Shown: piece after piece, positions 38,986-49,053 of the stretch
Layout of the letters: each line of letters begins with the position of its first letter
Position numbering within the stretch: the first letter of the stretch is position 1
NCBI RefSeq assembly: GCF_005938645.2
Contig: NZ_CP042171.1
Coordinates: 496,001 to 560,000, forward strand
DNA from: Pedobacter sp. KBS0701
Lineage (GTDB): Bacteria > Bacteroidota > Bacteroidia > Sphingobacteriales > Sphingobacteriaceae
Reading direction: 5' to 3'
Length of the DNA: 64,000 bases
The notes under the pieces: model-generated
What the model saw: only the letters and a program-made list of their open reading frames with translations
Told to the model about the DNA's origin: nothing
The model's database searches: none
Position numbers and translations under genes: made by a program

Positions 38986-39044
38986 GCTGAGTTGTCAACT
39001 TTAATATGCTTCTGGCATAGGAGTTAGCAAATGTTGAAATATTT

Positions 39045-39079
39045 AGCGTCCTGATGTGAAAATCGGGACGCTTTTTTTA
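39045..39079 (+). terminator. Terminator of icd
   Basis: AGCGTCCTGAT (39045-39055) pairs with ATCGGGACGCT (39062-39072) with one G-U pair, then a T run. Confidence 0.85.
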
Positions 39080-39149
39080 TGATGTATAATTCTCAACTTT
39101 TATTCATTTTGCCAGGATTTGAAGATTCTTATACATTTGGAAAGCAGAT

Positions 39150-39480
39150 GCAGAAGCTTTTGGGTTACAACAGTCCCGCTTCCGCTTCTGCTCCCGATGA
39201 AGGATCGGGAGCATCCCGCTTGATCGGGTTTAGGTGGATTGGCCAGCGATACTATTTGCGTAGATGTATCTATCGGTCTGTGTCCCCACAGACCGAAACG
39301 GAAACCCAATTAAGTTATAACAATCTACATGTCATATTTAATCTATAGCTTACAATTCGATGATTACCGGCGCTTTGCCAGCGTGAGGGATAGTAACGGA
39401 AAGTCCACAGCCATTAGGAACGAATGGCAAGGACTTGGAGTGTATAGCCCGACCCTTGCGCAGCTTGGGGCACGCCCAAA
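39150..39480. repeat. Intergenic stretch of palindromic blocks
   Basis: GC-richer than its surroundings, with several hairpins: GCTCCCGAT/ATCGGGAGC (39190-39213), CGGTCTGTG/CACAGACCG (39274-39295) and AAGTCC..GGACTT near 39399-39436. An open frame at 39079-39348 has no protein-like features. Probably decayed repeat elements; no function can be stated. Confidence 0.45.
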
Positions 39481-39562
39481 TAATAACAAAATTCTTTAGC
39501 TAAAGAAAAACCTTATCTACACCGCTTTGTTATATCCATATAAATTAAAGGAGACCTATACC

Positions 39563-39970
39563 ATGGCAATTAACGAAAATAAAGGATCGCAGGATAAAAT
39601 ACACAGCACTACAGAAAATAGCGAAATCAATAAAGAGAACTTGGCTTACGATGAAAATAAGCAAAGTTATGAGCTGGATGTAAAAGGAACGGACAGCGAA
39701 TACGATCATCCGATGGGATATGAAACGGTGGCTGCAGGTGCAAAGGATGATGATTCTACCTATGATGAGGCAAACCCTTATGTTGGTGATGAGTATGCCA
39801 GGAATGAAGAAATTGCTGAAGATAACTTAGAAGAACTAGGTATGCATGTAGACAACGGTGAAAGTGTAAAACTTAGTCCGGAGGATGAAATCCTTGCCCG
39901 TACACCAGAAGATAACCGTGATGATCTGGATGAAGAAGGTTATCCGATTAATGATGCGCCGAAAGACTAA
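39563..39970 (+). CDS. Small acidic, probably disordered protein
   Basis: 135 residues starting MAINENKGSQDKI from the ATG at 39563, which has a clear Shine-Dalgarno AAAGGAGACC 5-10 bases upstream; an in-frame TTG at 39527 is less likely. Very rich in D, E and N, no hydrophobic core or signal peptide. Acidic motifs repeat loosely: EYDHPMGYETVAAGAKDDDS, EANPYVGDEYARNEE, PEDNRDDLDEEGYP. Function unknown; possibly stress-related. Confidence 0.8.
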   Translation: MAINENKGSQDKIHSTTENSEINKENLAYDENKQSYELDVKGTDSEYDHPMGYETVAAGAKDDDSTYDEANPYVGDEYARNEEIAEDNLEELGMHVDNGESVKLSPEDEILARTPEDNRDDLDEEGYPINDAPKD

Positions 39971-40034
39971 TCAGCAGTTTCCAGTTGGCAGTTTTTAACT
40001 ATAGTTTAGTGGAAAGCTGCGAGCTGGAAAGTGA

Positions 40035-41858
40035 CTAAGGATTAATATCTAAATTAAACCTTCTCCGCAGGTCATCTAATTTTGGATTTTTGTTTACCAG
40101 GTAATCGTACTTCTCGCGGTTGCCGTAAAGCCTGTTTTCTATTTTACGCTCCATTAACTTATAAGTAACCTCAACACCAAAGTTTCTAAGCTCATTCCGT
40201 AAAAAATTTAAAAGTTCAACAGATTCTTGTTGTACAAGATGTTCCTGCGTTTTACTCTCTACCGAAATCTCGATCAGTTCAGGATTTAAAAGTGTCGGGG
40301 CAAAGTTGTTCAAGATGGTAAAAAGATTAATCCGATCGGTGGCCTTCATCTTTTGGGTAAAGGCATTCCATACTTCCAGTAAGCGGTCGTAACTGAAAGG
40401 TTCTCTGGCATCGCCGGTAACTTTCTTTGGCCCCTTATCATCATCTCCCTGGGCTACACGTTCTAAATCATTCAATGAAGGGATGAGTGTACTGATTGCG
40501 TTTGCTTTCGGAATATTGATGCTGATAGAAGTTGCAGATGGTGGAGGACCAACCCGCGGACTTTCTTTTGGCTTTTCTGCTACTGGTAGGCTAGGCGAAA
40601 CAGGAGTATTAACAACAGGTGCTGCAGCTTGATTGGTATTTTCAACCTCAACTTTAGGCTTTGGGCTTTCAGCTGGCTCAGCTACGACATTAGTTTTTTT
40701 TTTATCCTGATCTGCGTCAGTTGCTGTGTTATTAGGGCTTAAAGGCTGTTGTGCTAGATTGACGACTGACCTGATGTGGCACATTTTAATCAGTGCCAGC
40801 TCTACCTGTAAACGCTGATTTTTAGAGTTTTTATAGTTTAAATCGCAGGTATTAGCTAAATTCAGGGCTGTTAACAAGAACGATAATTCTGTTTGCCTGC
40901 ACTGATCGAGATACTTTTGTTTGATGTTCTCACTCACCTCCAACAATTTAATGGTAGCAGCATCTTTACCTACTAATAGGTTCCGGAAGTGAGTAGCTAA
41001 ACCATTGATAAAATTATTGCCGTCGAAACCATTGTTTAAAATTTCGTCGAAGAGGAGCAGTGTCTGACTAACTTCTGCTGCGGTTAAATAGGAAGTAAGC
41101 TTGAAAAAATAGTCGTAATCTAAAATGTTAAGGTTGTCGATTACCGCTTTATAAGTGATGTTTTTATTGGCATAACTGGCAATCTGATCGAACATCGAAA
41201 GCGCATCACGCAAACCACCATCAGCTTTTTGCGCAATAATATGCAAACCATCACTTTCGAAAGCAATATTTTCGCGCCGGGCAATGGTTGACAGGTGACT
41301 GGCAATATCCTCTACCTGGATACGGTTGAAATCAAAAATCTGACAACGTGATAAAATGGTCGGCAGGATTTTATGTTTCTCGGTAGTGGCCAGGATAAAA
41401 ATGGCATAAGAAGGTGGCTCTTCCAATGTTTTCAGAAAGGCATTAAATGCACTCTGCGACAACATGTGAACCTCATCAATAATATAAATCTTATACTTTC
41501 CGGCTTGCGGTGGTATTCGAACCTGTTCAATTAAACTACGGATATCGTCAACAGAGTTGTTCGAGGCCGCATCTAACTCGTGCACATTAAAAGAATGTCC
41601 GTTCTGGAAGGAAAGACAATTGTCGCATTGACCACAAGCTTCCATATCGGCTGTAGGGTTGGTACAGTTAATGGTTTTGGCAAGGATACGAGCACAGGTA
41701 GTTTTACCCACCCCACGCGGGCCGCAGAATAAAAATGCCTGCGCAAGCTGGTTGTTTTTGATGGCGTTTTTTAACGTACCGGTAATATGCTGCTGGCCAA
41801 CAACGGTTTCGAAGGTGGCTGGGCGGTATTTACGGGCAGAAACGATAAAATTTTCCAT
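40035..41858 (-). CDS. dnaX: DNA polymerase III subunit gamma/tau
   Basis: 607 residues from the ATG at 41858; a GTG two codons upstream is in frame. Clamp-loader ATPase: Walker A GPRGVGKTTCARIL, zinc cysteines CTNPTADMEACGQCDNC, Walker B DEVHML, sensor ATTEKHKILPTILSRCQIFDF. The first ~370 residues are the AAA+ and collar domains. A proline/alanine-rich linker (~375-460) joins a C-terminal tau-like domain. No slippery A-run for gamma production is obvious. Loads the beta clamp at the replication fork. Monocistronic here. Confidence 0.96.
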   Translation of the reverse strand: MENFIVSARKYRPATFETVVGQQHITGTLKNAIKNNQLAQAFLFCGPRGVGKTTCARILAKTINCTNPTADMEACGQCDNCLSFQNGHSFNVHELDAASNNSVDDIRSLIEQVRIPPQAGKYKIYIIDEVHMLSQSAFNAFLKTLEEPPSYAIFILATTEKHKILPTILSRCQIFDFNRIQVEDIASHLSTIARRENIAFESDGLHIIAQKADGGLRDALSMFDQIASYANKNITYKAVIDNLNILDYDYFFKLTSYLTAAEVSQTLLLFDEILNNGFDGNNFINGLATHFRNLLVGKDAATIKLLEVSENIKQKYLDQCRQTELSFLLTALNLANTCDLNYKNSKNQRLQVELALIKMCHIRSVVNLAQQPLSPNNTATDADQDKKKTNVVAEPAESPKPKVEVENTNQAAAPVVNTPVSPSLPVAEKPKESPRVGPPPSATSISINIPKANAISTLIPSLNDLERVAQGDDDKGPKKVTGDAREPFSYDRLLEVWNAFTQKMKATDRINLFTILNNFAPTLLNPELIEISVESKTQEHLVQQESVELLNFLRNELRNFGVEVTYKLMERKIENRLYGNREKYDYLVNKNPKLDDLRRRFNLDINP

Positions 41859-41994
41859 CGGCACGAAAATAGGAAAAATTTAGGTGTTGTAAGATTGAAA
41901 AGTTGGAATGTGGAAAAGTTGAAATACTGAAATGATTTGTAAAAGATTGCGTAACATTTAATGATAAAATTAATCTAATCGTAAAACTTTATAA

Positions 41995-42741
41995 ATGAGG
42001 ATTTTAATTTTTATTAGCGCGATATTGTTGTCTTTTACGGGCACTTCGATGGCACAGGTTGATACCATAAATGCACAAAATCATAAATTGGTGATGAGCA
42101 ATCTGAAAGAGGGGAAAAACAGCTATCTGGTTTATATGACTGATTCTCTTGAAACGAAACGGACTATTGGAGATATATGGGAAAGAACAACTGCTTTTAA
42201 AAAAAGAGATAAAAATGAAATTGTAGAATTTGCTTGGAAATGGTTCCATAACGATTCACTTTTCGCCACAATAACAAACATTTGTGACCGAAAAACGATG
42301 TCTCCAATTTATCATTATGCCAGTTATAAACGCAGAGGTATTTTTGCCTACGATTATAAAAATGGCTTGATGCAGCCGTCCGATACCGTAAAAAATAATG
42401 ATGCAATCAAAAAAGGTCCGGTTAAATTGGATATTCCGATCATTTCGTGGGAGCAGGATTTAGAAACTTACCCATTATTGCCAATTAAAAAAGTTGGCCA
42501 GCAGTTTGATATTTCCTTTTTTGATCCAAACGAAAAATCAGCAACCTATCATCGTTATGAAGTGGTTGGCAAAGATAATTTGAAATTGAATGCAGATATG
42601 ACAGCTAATTGCTGGCTGCTTAAAATTAATTACAGCAAAGACAGTTATGCCATTTTCTGGTTAGCCGAGAAATCAAAAGAGGTGGTTAAAATGAAAGAAT
42701 ATTATAAAGGTAACTACCGTATAAAAGTGAAGCAATATTGA
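41995..42741 (+). CDS. Exported protein of unknown function (DUF3108-like)
   Basis: 248 residues with a signal peptide (LLSFTGTSMAQ). The mature protein is beta-rich and resembles DUF3108-type envelope proteins: KRGIFAYDYKNGLMQPSD-like strands, ISWEQDLETYPLLPIKKVGQQFDISFFDPNE in blocks, and a C-terminal KEVVKMKEYYKGNYRIK. The resemblance is weak. Converges with the metalloprotease-like gene at 42746. Confidence 0.72.
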   Translation: MRILIFISAILLSFTGTSMAQVDTINAQNHKLVMSNLKEGKNSYLVYMTDSLETKRTIGDIWERTTAFKKRDKNEIVEFAWKWFHNDSLFATITNICDRKTMSPIYHYASYKRRGIFAYDYKNGLMQPSDTVKNNDAIKKGPVKLDIPIISWEQDLETYPLLPIKKVGQQFDISFFDPNEKSATYHRYEVVGKDNLKLNADMTANCWLLKINYSKDSYAIFWLAEKSKEVVKMKEYYKGNYRIKVKQY

Positions 42742-42745
42742 TGTA

Positions 42746-43504
42746 TTAATGATGCAGGTTGTAAAACTGTTTATATCTTTCTTCAAACTTGTCAAAACTG
42801 CCAAAAGTTAGTTCAATTGATTTTTCGGTATCGTAGCCTTGAGTGTTTAGTTTTATTATATTTTTAAGCAGGTCTGTTCTTTTCGATTTTATAAAAAAGT
42901 AGATCACACTGTAAGCCGTATTGTAGTTGTCATCTACATCATGCCGGTAAAACGAACCGCTATATATTTTAAAGAAATTTTTTAACCTTTCGCTGTCTTT
43001 CGAATCTATTCCCGCTTTTATGCTCTTAATTCTGCCACTTTGCGGGTAAGCATATAAATTCCCCTCGCTGTCAAAATCCAGTGTTTCAAAAAATTCTGCT
43101 AATCCTTCGTTTAACCATTTGGGAGAATTTTTAAAATTGAACTGAAAAATACTATGACTGGCCTCATGGAGTGCTACCGAAATGAAATCGCTGCTCTTGT
43201 ATACAAAGGCTTCATTAATTGCGGCAATATAAAATCCGGCACTATTTATTGGTGCGTTATATGTTTTTTGCGCTAACCTGTAATCTTTATTTTTTCCATA
43301 GAGGTTTATTTTTACCGGGGCAGTAATGTTTTCTCTTGTCTCAAAAATTTCGTTGCAGAACATGCGCTCATAAGCAATTAGTTTTTCTATTTTCTTTTGC
43401 TCGTTGTCGTTTATTTTACAGTTAATCAAATTAAGGTCAACGTATTGGGCGTAAAGAGATATACTGATCATATTTGCTATTACAAGCAAGATAAATTTGT
43501 TCAT
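42746..43504 (-). CDS. Secreted putative zinc metallopeptidase (gluzincin-like)
   Basis: 252 residues with a signal peptide (MNKFILLVIANMISISLYAQ). The zinc-binding motif is H113-E114-x-x-H117 (HEASHSIF), followed by WLNEGLAEFFE with E133 or E137 as third ligand, the arrangement of peptidase MA-like (DUF1570-type) gluzincins. Predicted periplasmic. It lies 23 bp after the TlpA-type gene on the same strand and is probably co-expressed with it. Substrate unknown. Confidence 0.85.
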   Translation of the reverse strand: MNKFILLVIANMISISLYAQYVDLNLINCKINDNEQKKIEKLIAYERMFCNEIFETRENITAPVKINLYGKNKDYRLAQKTYNAPINSAGFYIAAINEAFVYKSSDFISVALHEASHSIFQFNFKNSPKWLNEGLAEFFETLDFDSEGNLYAYPQSGRIKSIKAGIDSKDSERLKNFFKIYSGSFYRHDVDDNYNTAYSVIYFFIKSKRTDLLKNIIKLNTQGYDTEKSIELTFGSFDKFEERYKQFYNLHH

Positions 43505-43527
43505 GTTTACTTTCTTAAATCTCTTTG

Positions 43528-45831
43528 TTACAAGTGTTCTTCTAAAAGTTTTTTAATTTGTCTGTTATCCATAAATCCCATAGACGGGTTTACCACTTTG
43601 CCTTCTTTATTAATCAGCACCTGATGCGGAATGCCTGTAATTTTAAATTTGTCAGCTAAATAACGCCATTCATCACTTTTTAACCTATAGTGCTGTCCTT
43701 TTATAGTGGGTATTAAATTCTGGTAAGTAGCTAAAGGTGAGCTTTCATCAGTAATGTAAACGAATATAACATTGCTATCTTTCATTTCTTCTTTCAAAGG
43801 CCTGATTTCTGCAATTCCGTTAAGGCAGGGACCACACCATGTTGCCCAAAAATCAACTAAAATAACCTTGCCTGCATGTTTGCTGATAATGTTATCTAAA
43901 ATTTTATCAGCTTCTACTTTTGGTGTTTGGTTTACAAAATATCCCCCGTTTTTTTTATTGGCGATGATCTGTTTTTCGGTATCGTTGTTTCTGAGTTTAA
44001 TATAATCTTTTACAAACTGATTCTTAATATCTGATAGGGCATAAGGCAAATTGTTCTGGCTGATTGGAGAGAGTTCGCTAACAATTGGTCTTAAAATATC
44101 TTGTGCGTTCATAATATCAACTAAAATCCCTTGGTTAATATTAAATGCCGAATCGATTAATTTGATATAATAATTTGAGAAATTTTTTTCGTTAAAGATT
44201 TTGATAAAATCATCATGATCTTGCAACCATGCATCTTGTATGGGTTTATCAGCACTATCTATTTTTAATGAAAGTCCATCTGATGATATCAATTTTTCGA
44301 AAGATTTGTCTAAATCAGTAAGTGTGATATTACTGGCTTTAAGCGCATGTAACATATCAGCATAATTATGGGTATAGCTATATCTTTCAGGTCTTACTCC
44401 CGGTAAGAATTTAAATCTGTTAATAAAGGTGTTATAATTTCCACTGATTACTGAAAGTTCATCATTGATGATTTTTTGGTCTAAAAAATTATAGTAATCG
44501 CTTGGATATTTTTCAGCCTTTTTTTTAGTCTCCTTGTTTGCAGATTCATAATTCCAGTTATACTCGATAACATGGTTGGCATAACCGCATACAACATCTA
44601 ACCTTTTAACTTGATAGGCTTTCTCTGAAAGGTTTCCTAGCTGGTGGATGGAGTCTAACCTGGAAAGTTCTGTTTTTTGAAGGTTCAGTAAATAAGTTTT
44701 ATAGTCGTTTGGCTTCATATCAACTATTCTTTTTTGGATGTCTTCATAGTCGAATAAGTCAAATTTATTTAAAAGAGAAAGATCCTCATTTAATTGTGCC
44801 AGCTCACCTGTATATCTGGTATTTTCATCACCAATAACGACAAAAAGTTCTTTGCCAGGCTCCAGGTAGATGTCGTTTTCATTGCATATATCCGACCTCA
44901 GGAAAACCCTTTCGGGGTGATAAATCCCTACCTTGGTTGAAAAATAACCGTTTTTCTGAATTGCTATGATCTGGTTTTCCTGTCCCCCCGATATAATATT
45001 GTCTATGTACAACATCAGGGTTTTAGTAGCCAATTTAGGACTGTAGTTTTTAATATAACCACTAAAAGTAGCACTGTCGTTTTTGAAGATGGGAAGCTGA
45101 TAGTTTTCCTTGTTAAGAATTCGTTTACAATCTGCCTGGTTTTTACTTAACTGAACTGTTTTATTATCTATGGTAAGTTTGATCGTGTTGTTTTTTAACC
45201 CGCTAATTGAAAGCTGTTTGGTTTCTTTCCCGTTGGTAATAAATATAGTGGTATTAGCGCTGTTGGTTTTTTTAACGATATTTTTATACGACCAAATTTT
45301 ATTTTTGTAAACTATTTCTTTATCAAAAAAAGCAACTTCAAGATTACTATTGTTTTTGTTATACCAGCTCGTATAAATAGAGTTTGGAAGTAAGTTTTTA
45401 TTTTCTTCCAGTGCAATATCATAGATTTTCCAGCCATTATCATCCTCTTCTCCATAATCAATACTTGTGGCTTTTGTATTAATTTTTGGAAAAATAAGCT
45501 GATAAGATACGCTACCACTTGGCGGCATATAGTACTGCTTATCTAATGGAATGCCTATTGTTTTCCTGATGTAGTATTTGGCGATACCGGTATTGTCTTG
45601 AAGATAAGTGTTCTTAGGTATCCTGATCCATTGACCCGCAGGATGGGTGGTGGTGAAGCATAACACAGTAGCGGTATCTGATGTTACTATTTTTGTGATT
45701 TTCAGCGTTGATGAGGCGCTGTTAAAACCAACAACGGGATTGGTTATTGTTTTTTGAGCATGCAGGCCAACTGTAACTATCGACAGAAAAAAGGCCAGAG
45801 CGATTTTTTGGTGTAGAGAACTGGTTTTCAT
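43528..45831 (-). CDS. Large TlpA-type thioredoxin-fold protein
   Basis: 767 residues with a signal peptide (LHAQ). Residues ~625-767 are a TlpA/ResA thioredoxin domain with active site WATWCGPCLNG and the cis-proline region FKITGIPHQVLINKEGKV. The N-terminal ~600 residues are a helical and beta domain common in Bacteroidota TlpA-type proteins, with no catalytic motif visible. A periplasmic thiol-disulfide role is likely. First gene of a pair with the metallopeptidase-like gene; no ccm genes nearby. Confidence 0.9.
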   Translation of the reverse strand: MKTSSLHQKIALAFFLSIVTVGLHAQKTITNPVVGFNSASSTLKITKIVTSDTATVLCFTTTHPAGQWIRIPKNTYLQDNTGIAKYYIRKTIGIPLDKQYYMPPSGSVSYQLIFPKINTKATSIDYGEEDDNGWKIYDIALEENKNLLPNSIYTSWYNKNNSNLEVAFFDKEIVYKNKIWSYKNIVKKTNSANTTIFITNGKETKQLSISGLKNNTIKLTIDNKTVQLSKNQADCKRILNKENYQLPIFKNDSATFSGYIKNYSPKLATKTLMLYIDNIISGGQENQIIAIQKNGYFSTKVGIYHPERVFLRSDICNENDIYLEPGKELFVVIGDENTRYTGELAQLNEDLSLLNKFDLFDYEDIQKRIVDMKPNDYKTYLLNLQKTELSRLDSIHQLGNLSEKAYQVKRLDVVCGYANHVIEYNWNYESANKETKKKAEKYPSDYYNFLDQKIINDELSVISGNYNTFINRFKFLPGVRPERYSYTHNYADMLHALKASNITLTDLDKSFEKLISSDGLSLKIDSADKPIQDAWLQDHDDFIKIFNEKNFSNYYIKLIDSAFNINQGILVDIMNAQDILRPIVSELSPISQNNLPYALSDIKNQFVKDYIKLRNNDTEKQIIANKKNGGYFVNQTPKVEADKILDNIISKHAGKVILVDFWATWCGPCLNGIAEIRPLKEEMKDSNVIFVYITDESSPLATYQNLIPTIKGQHYRLKSDEWRYLADKFKITGIPHQVLINKEGKVVNPSMGFMDNRQIKKLLEEHL

Positions 45832-45907
45832 TGTTTTAGATTGAAAAACAATGATAACTAAAAAACGGGTTATTGCCTGTTAAATTCTGTTAAATAAGCA
45901 ATGTAAG

Positions 45908-46771
45908 TTATTTAATCACCGATTTCAATTCATTTCTATATTCTGAAGCGCTTTTGCCCGTAAACTCCTTAAATAATTTATTGAAATGGCTAAAATTGTT
46001 AAACCCACTTTCATAAGAAATATTGGCAATGCTGGTTGGTTTTTCGGCTAAAAGCTTTGACGCGTGTACTACACGATATTCGTTTACGAAATGCGTAAAT
46101 GTTTTCTTGGTGATTTTTTTGAAATAACGGCAAAAAGAAGGGACAGTCATGCTCGACATTTCTGCAACATACTGCAAACTGATCTGTTCCTGAAAATGGT
46201 CTTTCACATAGTTGAAGATCATATTGATGCGGTCATTATCCTGTACCTGCATTTCCATCGAAAAACCATCGGCATTTAAGATTTTATAATCTTTCGCATG
46301 TTCAAGTTCCTTTAGTACGCTCAATAAAGTTAAAAGCCTTTCAAAGGGCTGCTGGTCGTCCATCATTTCTATTCTGTCGCCAACAATACGCATGGTTTCA
46401 CTACCGAAGGCAATTCCGGCCTTTGCTTTGTCGAACAATTCTTGTATCCCTTTTATTTCCTGCAGGCCTAAAAAAATGCTGCCCAAAAAATTGGGTTTCA
46501 TCTGGATAACAGTTTCGTTTTTGTTTCCGGTATTGGTATCGGTAAAGCCACAATGGGGAAGATTGCTGCCAATGAGAATCAGGTCACCTTCGGTGTAATA
46601 GGACACGTGACTGCCGATCTGCCTTTTGCCGGCCCCGCCGTTAACAAATACCATTTCAATTTCAGGGTGGTAATGCCAAAGGTGCGCCATATTATTGGCG
46701 TTCTCTACATATTTTGAATAATAAAATGAACTTCCAAAAGAGGGCTCAACAACTTCAAAACTTGGTTTCAT
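45908..46771 (-). CDS. AraC family transcriptional regulator with N-terminal cupin
   Basis: 287 residues from the ATG at 46771; the frame extends 10 codons further but MKPSFEVVEPSFGSSFYY is the usual start. The N-terminal cupin (AHLWHYHPEIEMVFVNGGAGKRQIG, DLILIGSNLPHCGF) should sense a sugar or similar. The C-terminal double HTH is intact: DQISLQYVAEMSSMTVPSFCRYFKKITKKTFTHFVNEYR in blocks and SGFNNFSHFNKLFKEFTGKSASEYR. Divergent from the exported protein gene at 46953, which it may control. Confidence 0.9.
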   Translation of the reverse strand: MKPSFEVVEPSFGSSFYYSKYVENANNMAHLWHYHPEIEMVFVNGGAGKRQIGSHVSYYTEGDLILIGSNLPHCGFTDTNTGNKNETVIQMKPNFLGSIFLGLQEIKGIQELFDKAKAGIAFGSETMRIVGDRIEMMDDQQPFERLLTLLSVLKELEHAKDYKILNADGFSMEMQVQDNDRINMIFNYVKDHFQEQISLQYVAEMSSMTVPSFCRYFKKITKKTFTHFVNEYRVVHASKLLAEKPTSIANISYESGFNNFSHFNKLFKEFTGKSASEYRNELKSVIK

Positions 46772-46952
46772 GTTTTGCTGAATTATAGTTCTAAAATACA
46801 TAAAAAATATGCTTTATTATATATTCTGTTAAAATAACAGTTAGTTGAAGGTAATATAGCATAGATATTGGCAAATATGCAATCAACTATCTTTCAGATG
46901 TGTCCGTACCTTAGTGGTATCATATAGTTATTAATTATTTAAAATATTGGTT

Positions 46953-47546
46953 ATGAAAAAGTTCTTAAAAATCGGTTTAATAGCAGCGTTATTTTTTACT
47001 GCTACGGGTGTACACGCTAACGATGATGATTTTACTTTAAAAGTAAAAGGTGAAAAGGAAAAATTTATCCGTTTCTCTGTAGATAAAGCAGAAAACGTTA
47101 ATTTGTCGCTCATTGATGCATACGATGAAGTTTTATTTGAAGAAAACATCCATGCTTCAGCCTCTTCCAGCAAAATTTATGATCTGAATGAACTTCCTGA
47201 TGGAAAATATACGCTTAAAGTAGAGTCGGATGTAAAAGTTGCAAAATATAATGTGGTCATTAAAAACGGCGAGGCCCTTGTTTCTGAGCCGAAAGTTTCT
47301 AACATATTTAAACCTGTTTATACTAAAAAAGATCAGGTAATTACGCTTAATCTTGAAAACCTGGAGAATAGTCCGGTGGAAGTTAAAGTGTATAACGAAT
47401 ACAATGATGTGGTTTATAGTGAGGCATTCAAAGATAAATCGCAACTGGTAAAGAAATTCAATATTGGTAAAACAGATTCTAAAGAATTAACTTTTGTAGT
47501 GAAGTTCAAAGAAGAGAGTTTTGTTAAAACGATAGAAACATATTAA
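46953..47546 (+). CDS. Exported beta-sandwich protein of unknown function
   Basis: 197 residues from the ATG at 46953 (a TTG two codons upstream is in frame). Signal peptide ends GVHAND. Two similar beta-sandwich halves: FIRFSVDKAENVNLSLIDAYDEVLFEENI and VITLNLENLENSPVEVKVYNEYNDVVY in pieces, with LNELPDGKYTLKVES typical of T9SS-like or Fn3-like strands. Possibly a surface or periplasmic structural protein. Followed by a terminator. Confidence 0.78.
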   Translation: MKKFLKIGLIAALFFTATGVHANDDDFTLKVKGEKEKFIRFSVDKAENVNLSLIDAYDEVLFEENIHASASSSKIYDLNELPDGKYTLKVESDVKVAKYNVVIKNGEALVSEPKVSNIFKPVYTKKDQVITLNLENLENSPVEVKVYNEYNDVVYSEAFKDKSQLVKKFNIGKTDSKELTFVVKFKEESFVKTIETY

Positions 47547-47567
47547 AAATTTTACAGCTAATTGATG

Positions 47568-47602
47568 GGGGAGATTGTCGGATAGATAGTCTCCCTTTTT
47601 TA
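47568..47602 (+). terminator. Terminator after the exported beta-sandwich gene
   Basis: GGGAGATT pairs with AGTCTCCC (one G-U) followed by six T. Confidence 0.7.
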
Positions 47603-47721
47603 TACGTAAGACGGACGATGTGAGATGGATGATGTAGTGCGCATTGTTCCCATTCTCCATCTTCCATATTCCATCTTTCGTTTACCTTATTACATTATGT
47701 CTCATAAATTCTCATTAATCA

Positions 47722-47752
47722 TTTGATTTTAAGAAATATATTGTTACTTTTG
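47722..47752 (+). promoter_or_regulatory. Promoter of the rpsF-rpsR-rplI operon
   Basis: TTTG (47722-47725), 19 bases, TACTTTTG (47745-47752): a perfect Bacteroidota consensus. The start site is expected near 47759, giving a ~45-base leader. Confidence 0.85.
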
Positions 47753-47804
47753 CATCCCCGTAATATACCTCGGGATTAAAAAATTAAAAACATAATTTAT
47801 AACA

Positions 47805-48161
47805 ATGAATCAGTACGAAACTGTTATCGTTCTAACCCCGTTGTTATCTGAAGAGGCTGCGAAAGAAGCATTAGCTAAATTCAAAGCAGTTCTAACTGAT
47901 AACGGAGCCGAAATTATCCAGGAAGATAATTGGGGTTTGAGAAAATTAGCGTATCCAATTGAAAAAAAATCAAACGGATTCTTCAACTTAACTGAATACA
48001 AAGCTTCAGGTGATTTGATCGCAAAATTAGAGCTTCAATTAAAACGCGATGAGCGTGTGTTACGTTTCTTAACTATCCGTTTAGACAAACACGCTGTTGC
48101 TTACAATGAGAAAAAGCGTAGTGGTGCTTTTAACAAAAAAACTAAGGAGGTTGCAGCGTAA
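47805..48161 (+). CDS. rpsF: 30S ribosomal protein S6
   Basis: 118 residues: [22 protein letters not shown], a central [25 protein letters not shown] and [18 protein letters not shown] are the S6 ferredoxin-like fold. Binds 16S rRNA with S18 in the platform. First gene of the conserved S6-S18-L9 operon. A C-terminal lysine-rich tail is normal for Bacteroidota. Confidence 0.98.
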   Translation: MNQYETVIVLTPLLSEEAAKEALAKFKAVLTDNGAEIIQEDNWGLRKLAYPIEKKSNGFFNLTEYKASGDLIAKLELQLKRDERVLRFLTIRLDKHAVAYNEKKRSGAFNKKTKEVAA

Positions 48162-48424
48162 TGGCAAGAGAACAAATACAATACGTAACAGCCCCTAAAG
48201 TAGAGGATAACCGTAAAAAATATTGCCGTTTCAAGAAAAACGGAATTAAATACATCGATTACAAGGATGCAAACTTCTTGTTGAAATTTATTAACGATCA
48301 GGGTAAATTATTACCACGCCGTTTAACCGGTACTTCGTTAAAATTCCAACGTAAAGTGGCTCAGGCCGTTAAACGTGCCCGTCATATCGGTTTGTTACCT
48401 TTCGTTGCTGATCAATTAAAATAG
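48161..48424 (+). CDS. rpsR: 30S ribosomal protein S18
   Basis: 87 residues: [63 protein letters not shown], in pieces, is the S18 signature. It pairs with S6. The ATG overlaps the rpsF stop (TAATG), indicating translational coupling. Confidence 0.98.
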   Translation: MAREQIQYVTAPKVEDNRKKYCRFKKNGIKYIDYKDANFLLKFINDQGKLLPRRLTGTSLKFQRKVAQAVKRARHIGLLPFVADQLK

Positions 48425-48436
48425 GAGGCTAGAGAT

Positions 48437-48880
48437 ATGGAAATTATTTTAAAACAAGATATTAAAGGCCTTGGTGAGAAAGATGATGTAGTTACAGTAA
48501 AGCCAGGTTATGGCCGTAACTATTTAATCCCTCAAGGATTTGGAGCATTAGCTACATCTTCTGCTAAAAAAGTTTTAGCTGAAAATTTAAAGCAAGCTGC
48601 TTTTAAACAAGATAAAATTAAGAAAGATGCTGAAGGTGTTGCTGAGCGTTTAACTGATGTTAAACTTTCAATCGGTGCTAAAGCTGGCGAAAGCGGAAAA
48701 ATCTTTGGAGCGGTTAACACCATCCAGATTGCTGAAGCATTAAAAGCTCAAGGCTTTGATGTTGACCGTCGTCGTATCACTTTCGAAACTGAACCTAAAT
48801 TTGTTGGCGAATATGTAGCTAACTTAAACTTACACAAAGAAGTTAAAGTTCAGGTTCCTTTCGAAGTAATCGCTGAATAA
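48437..48880 (+). CDS. rplI: 50S ribosomal protein L9
   Basis: 147 residues: the N-terminal domain MEIILKQDIKGLGEKDDVVTVKPGYGRNYLIPQGFG in blocks, a long connecting helix, and the C-terminal RITFETEPKFVGEYVANLNLHKEVKVQVPFEV. Full length with both RNA-binding domains. Last gene of the operon; a good Shine-Dalgarno AGGAGGCTAGAG precedes it. Confidence 0.98.
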   Translation: MEIILKQDIKGLGEKDDVVTVKPGYGRNYLIPQGFGALATSSAKKVLAENLKQAAFKQDKIKKDAEGVAERLTDVKLSIGAKAGESGKIFGAVNTIQIAEALKAQGFDVDRRRITFETEPKFVGEYVANLNLHKEVKVQVPFEVIAE

Positions 48881-48900
48881 GCATTCTTTAAAGAATCAAT

Positions 48901-48937
48901 AAAAAAAGTCCCGATTTTCATCGGGACTTTTTTTATG
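48901..48937 (+). terminator. Terminator of the rpsF operon
   Basis: Arms 48901-48915 and 48920-48934 (core AGTCCCGAT/ATCGGGACT) are perfect, with a TTTC loop and a T run. Confidence 0.92.
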
Positions 48938-49053
48938 GAAAACAGATAAGGTAAGAGAGATGATGGAGACGATTGAGTGAACAATTTTCTATATTGATTT
49001 TTCAATTGATTTAAATTTTCCTTAATAGATTGTTTAAACTCTATTTTTATTGA

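Noticed and set aside
39079..39348. 89-codon frame after icd
   Set aside because: Starts inside the icd terminator and runs through palindromic DNA; composition is not protein-like.
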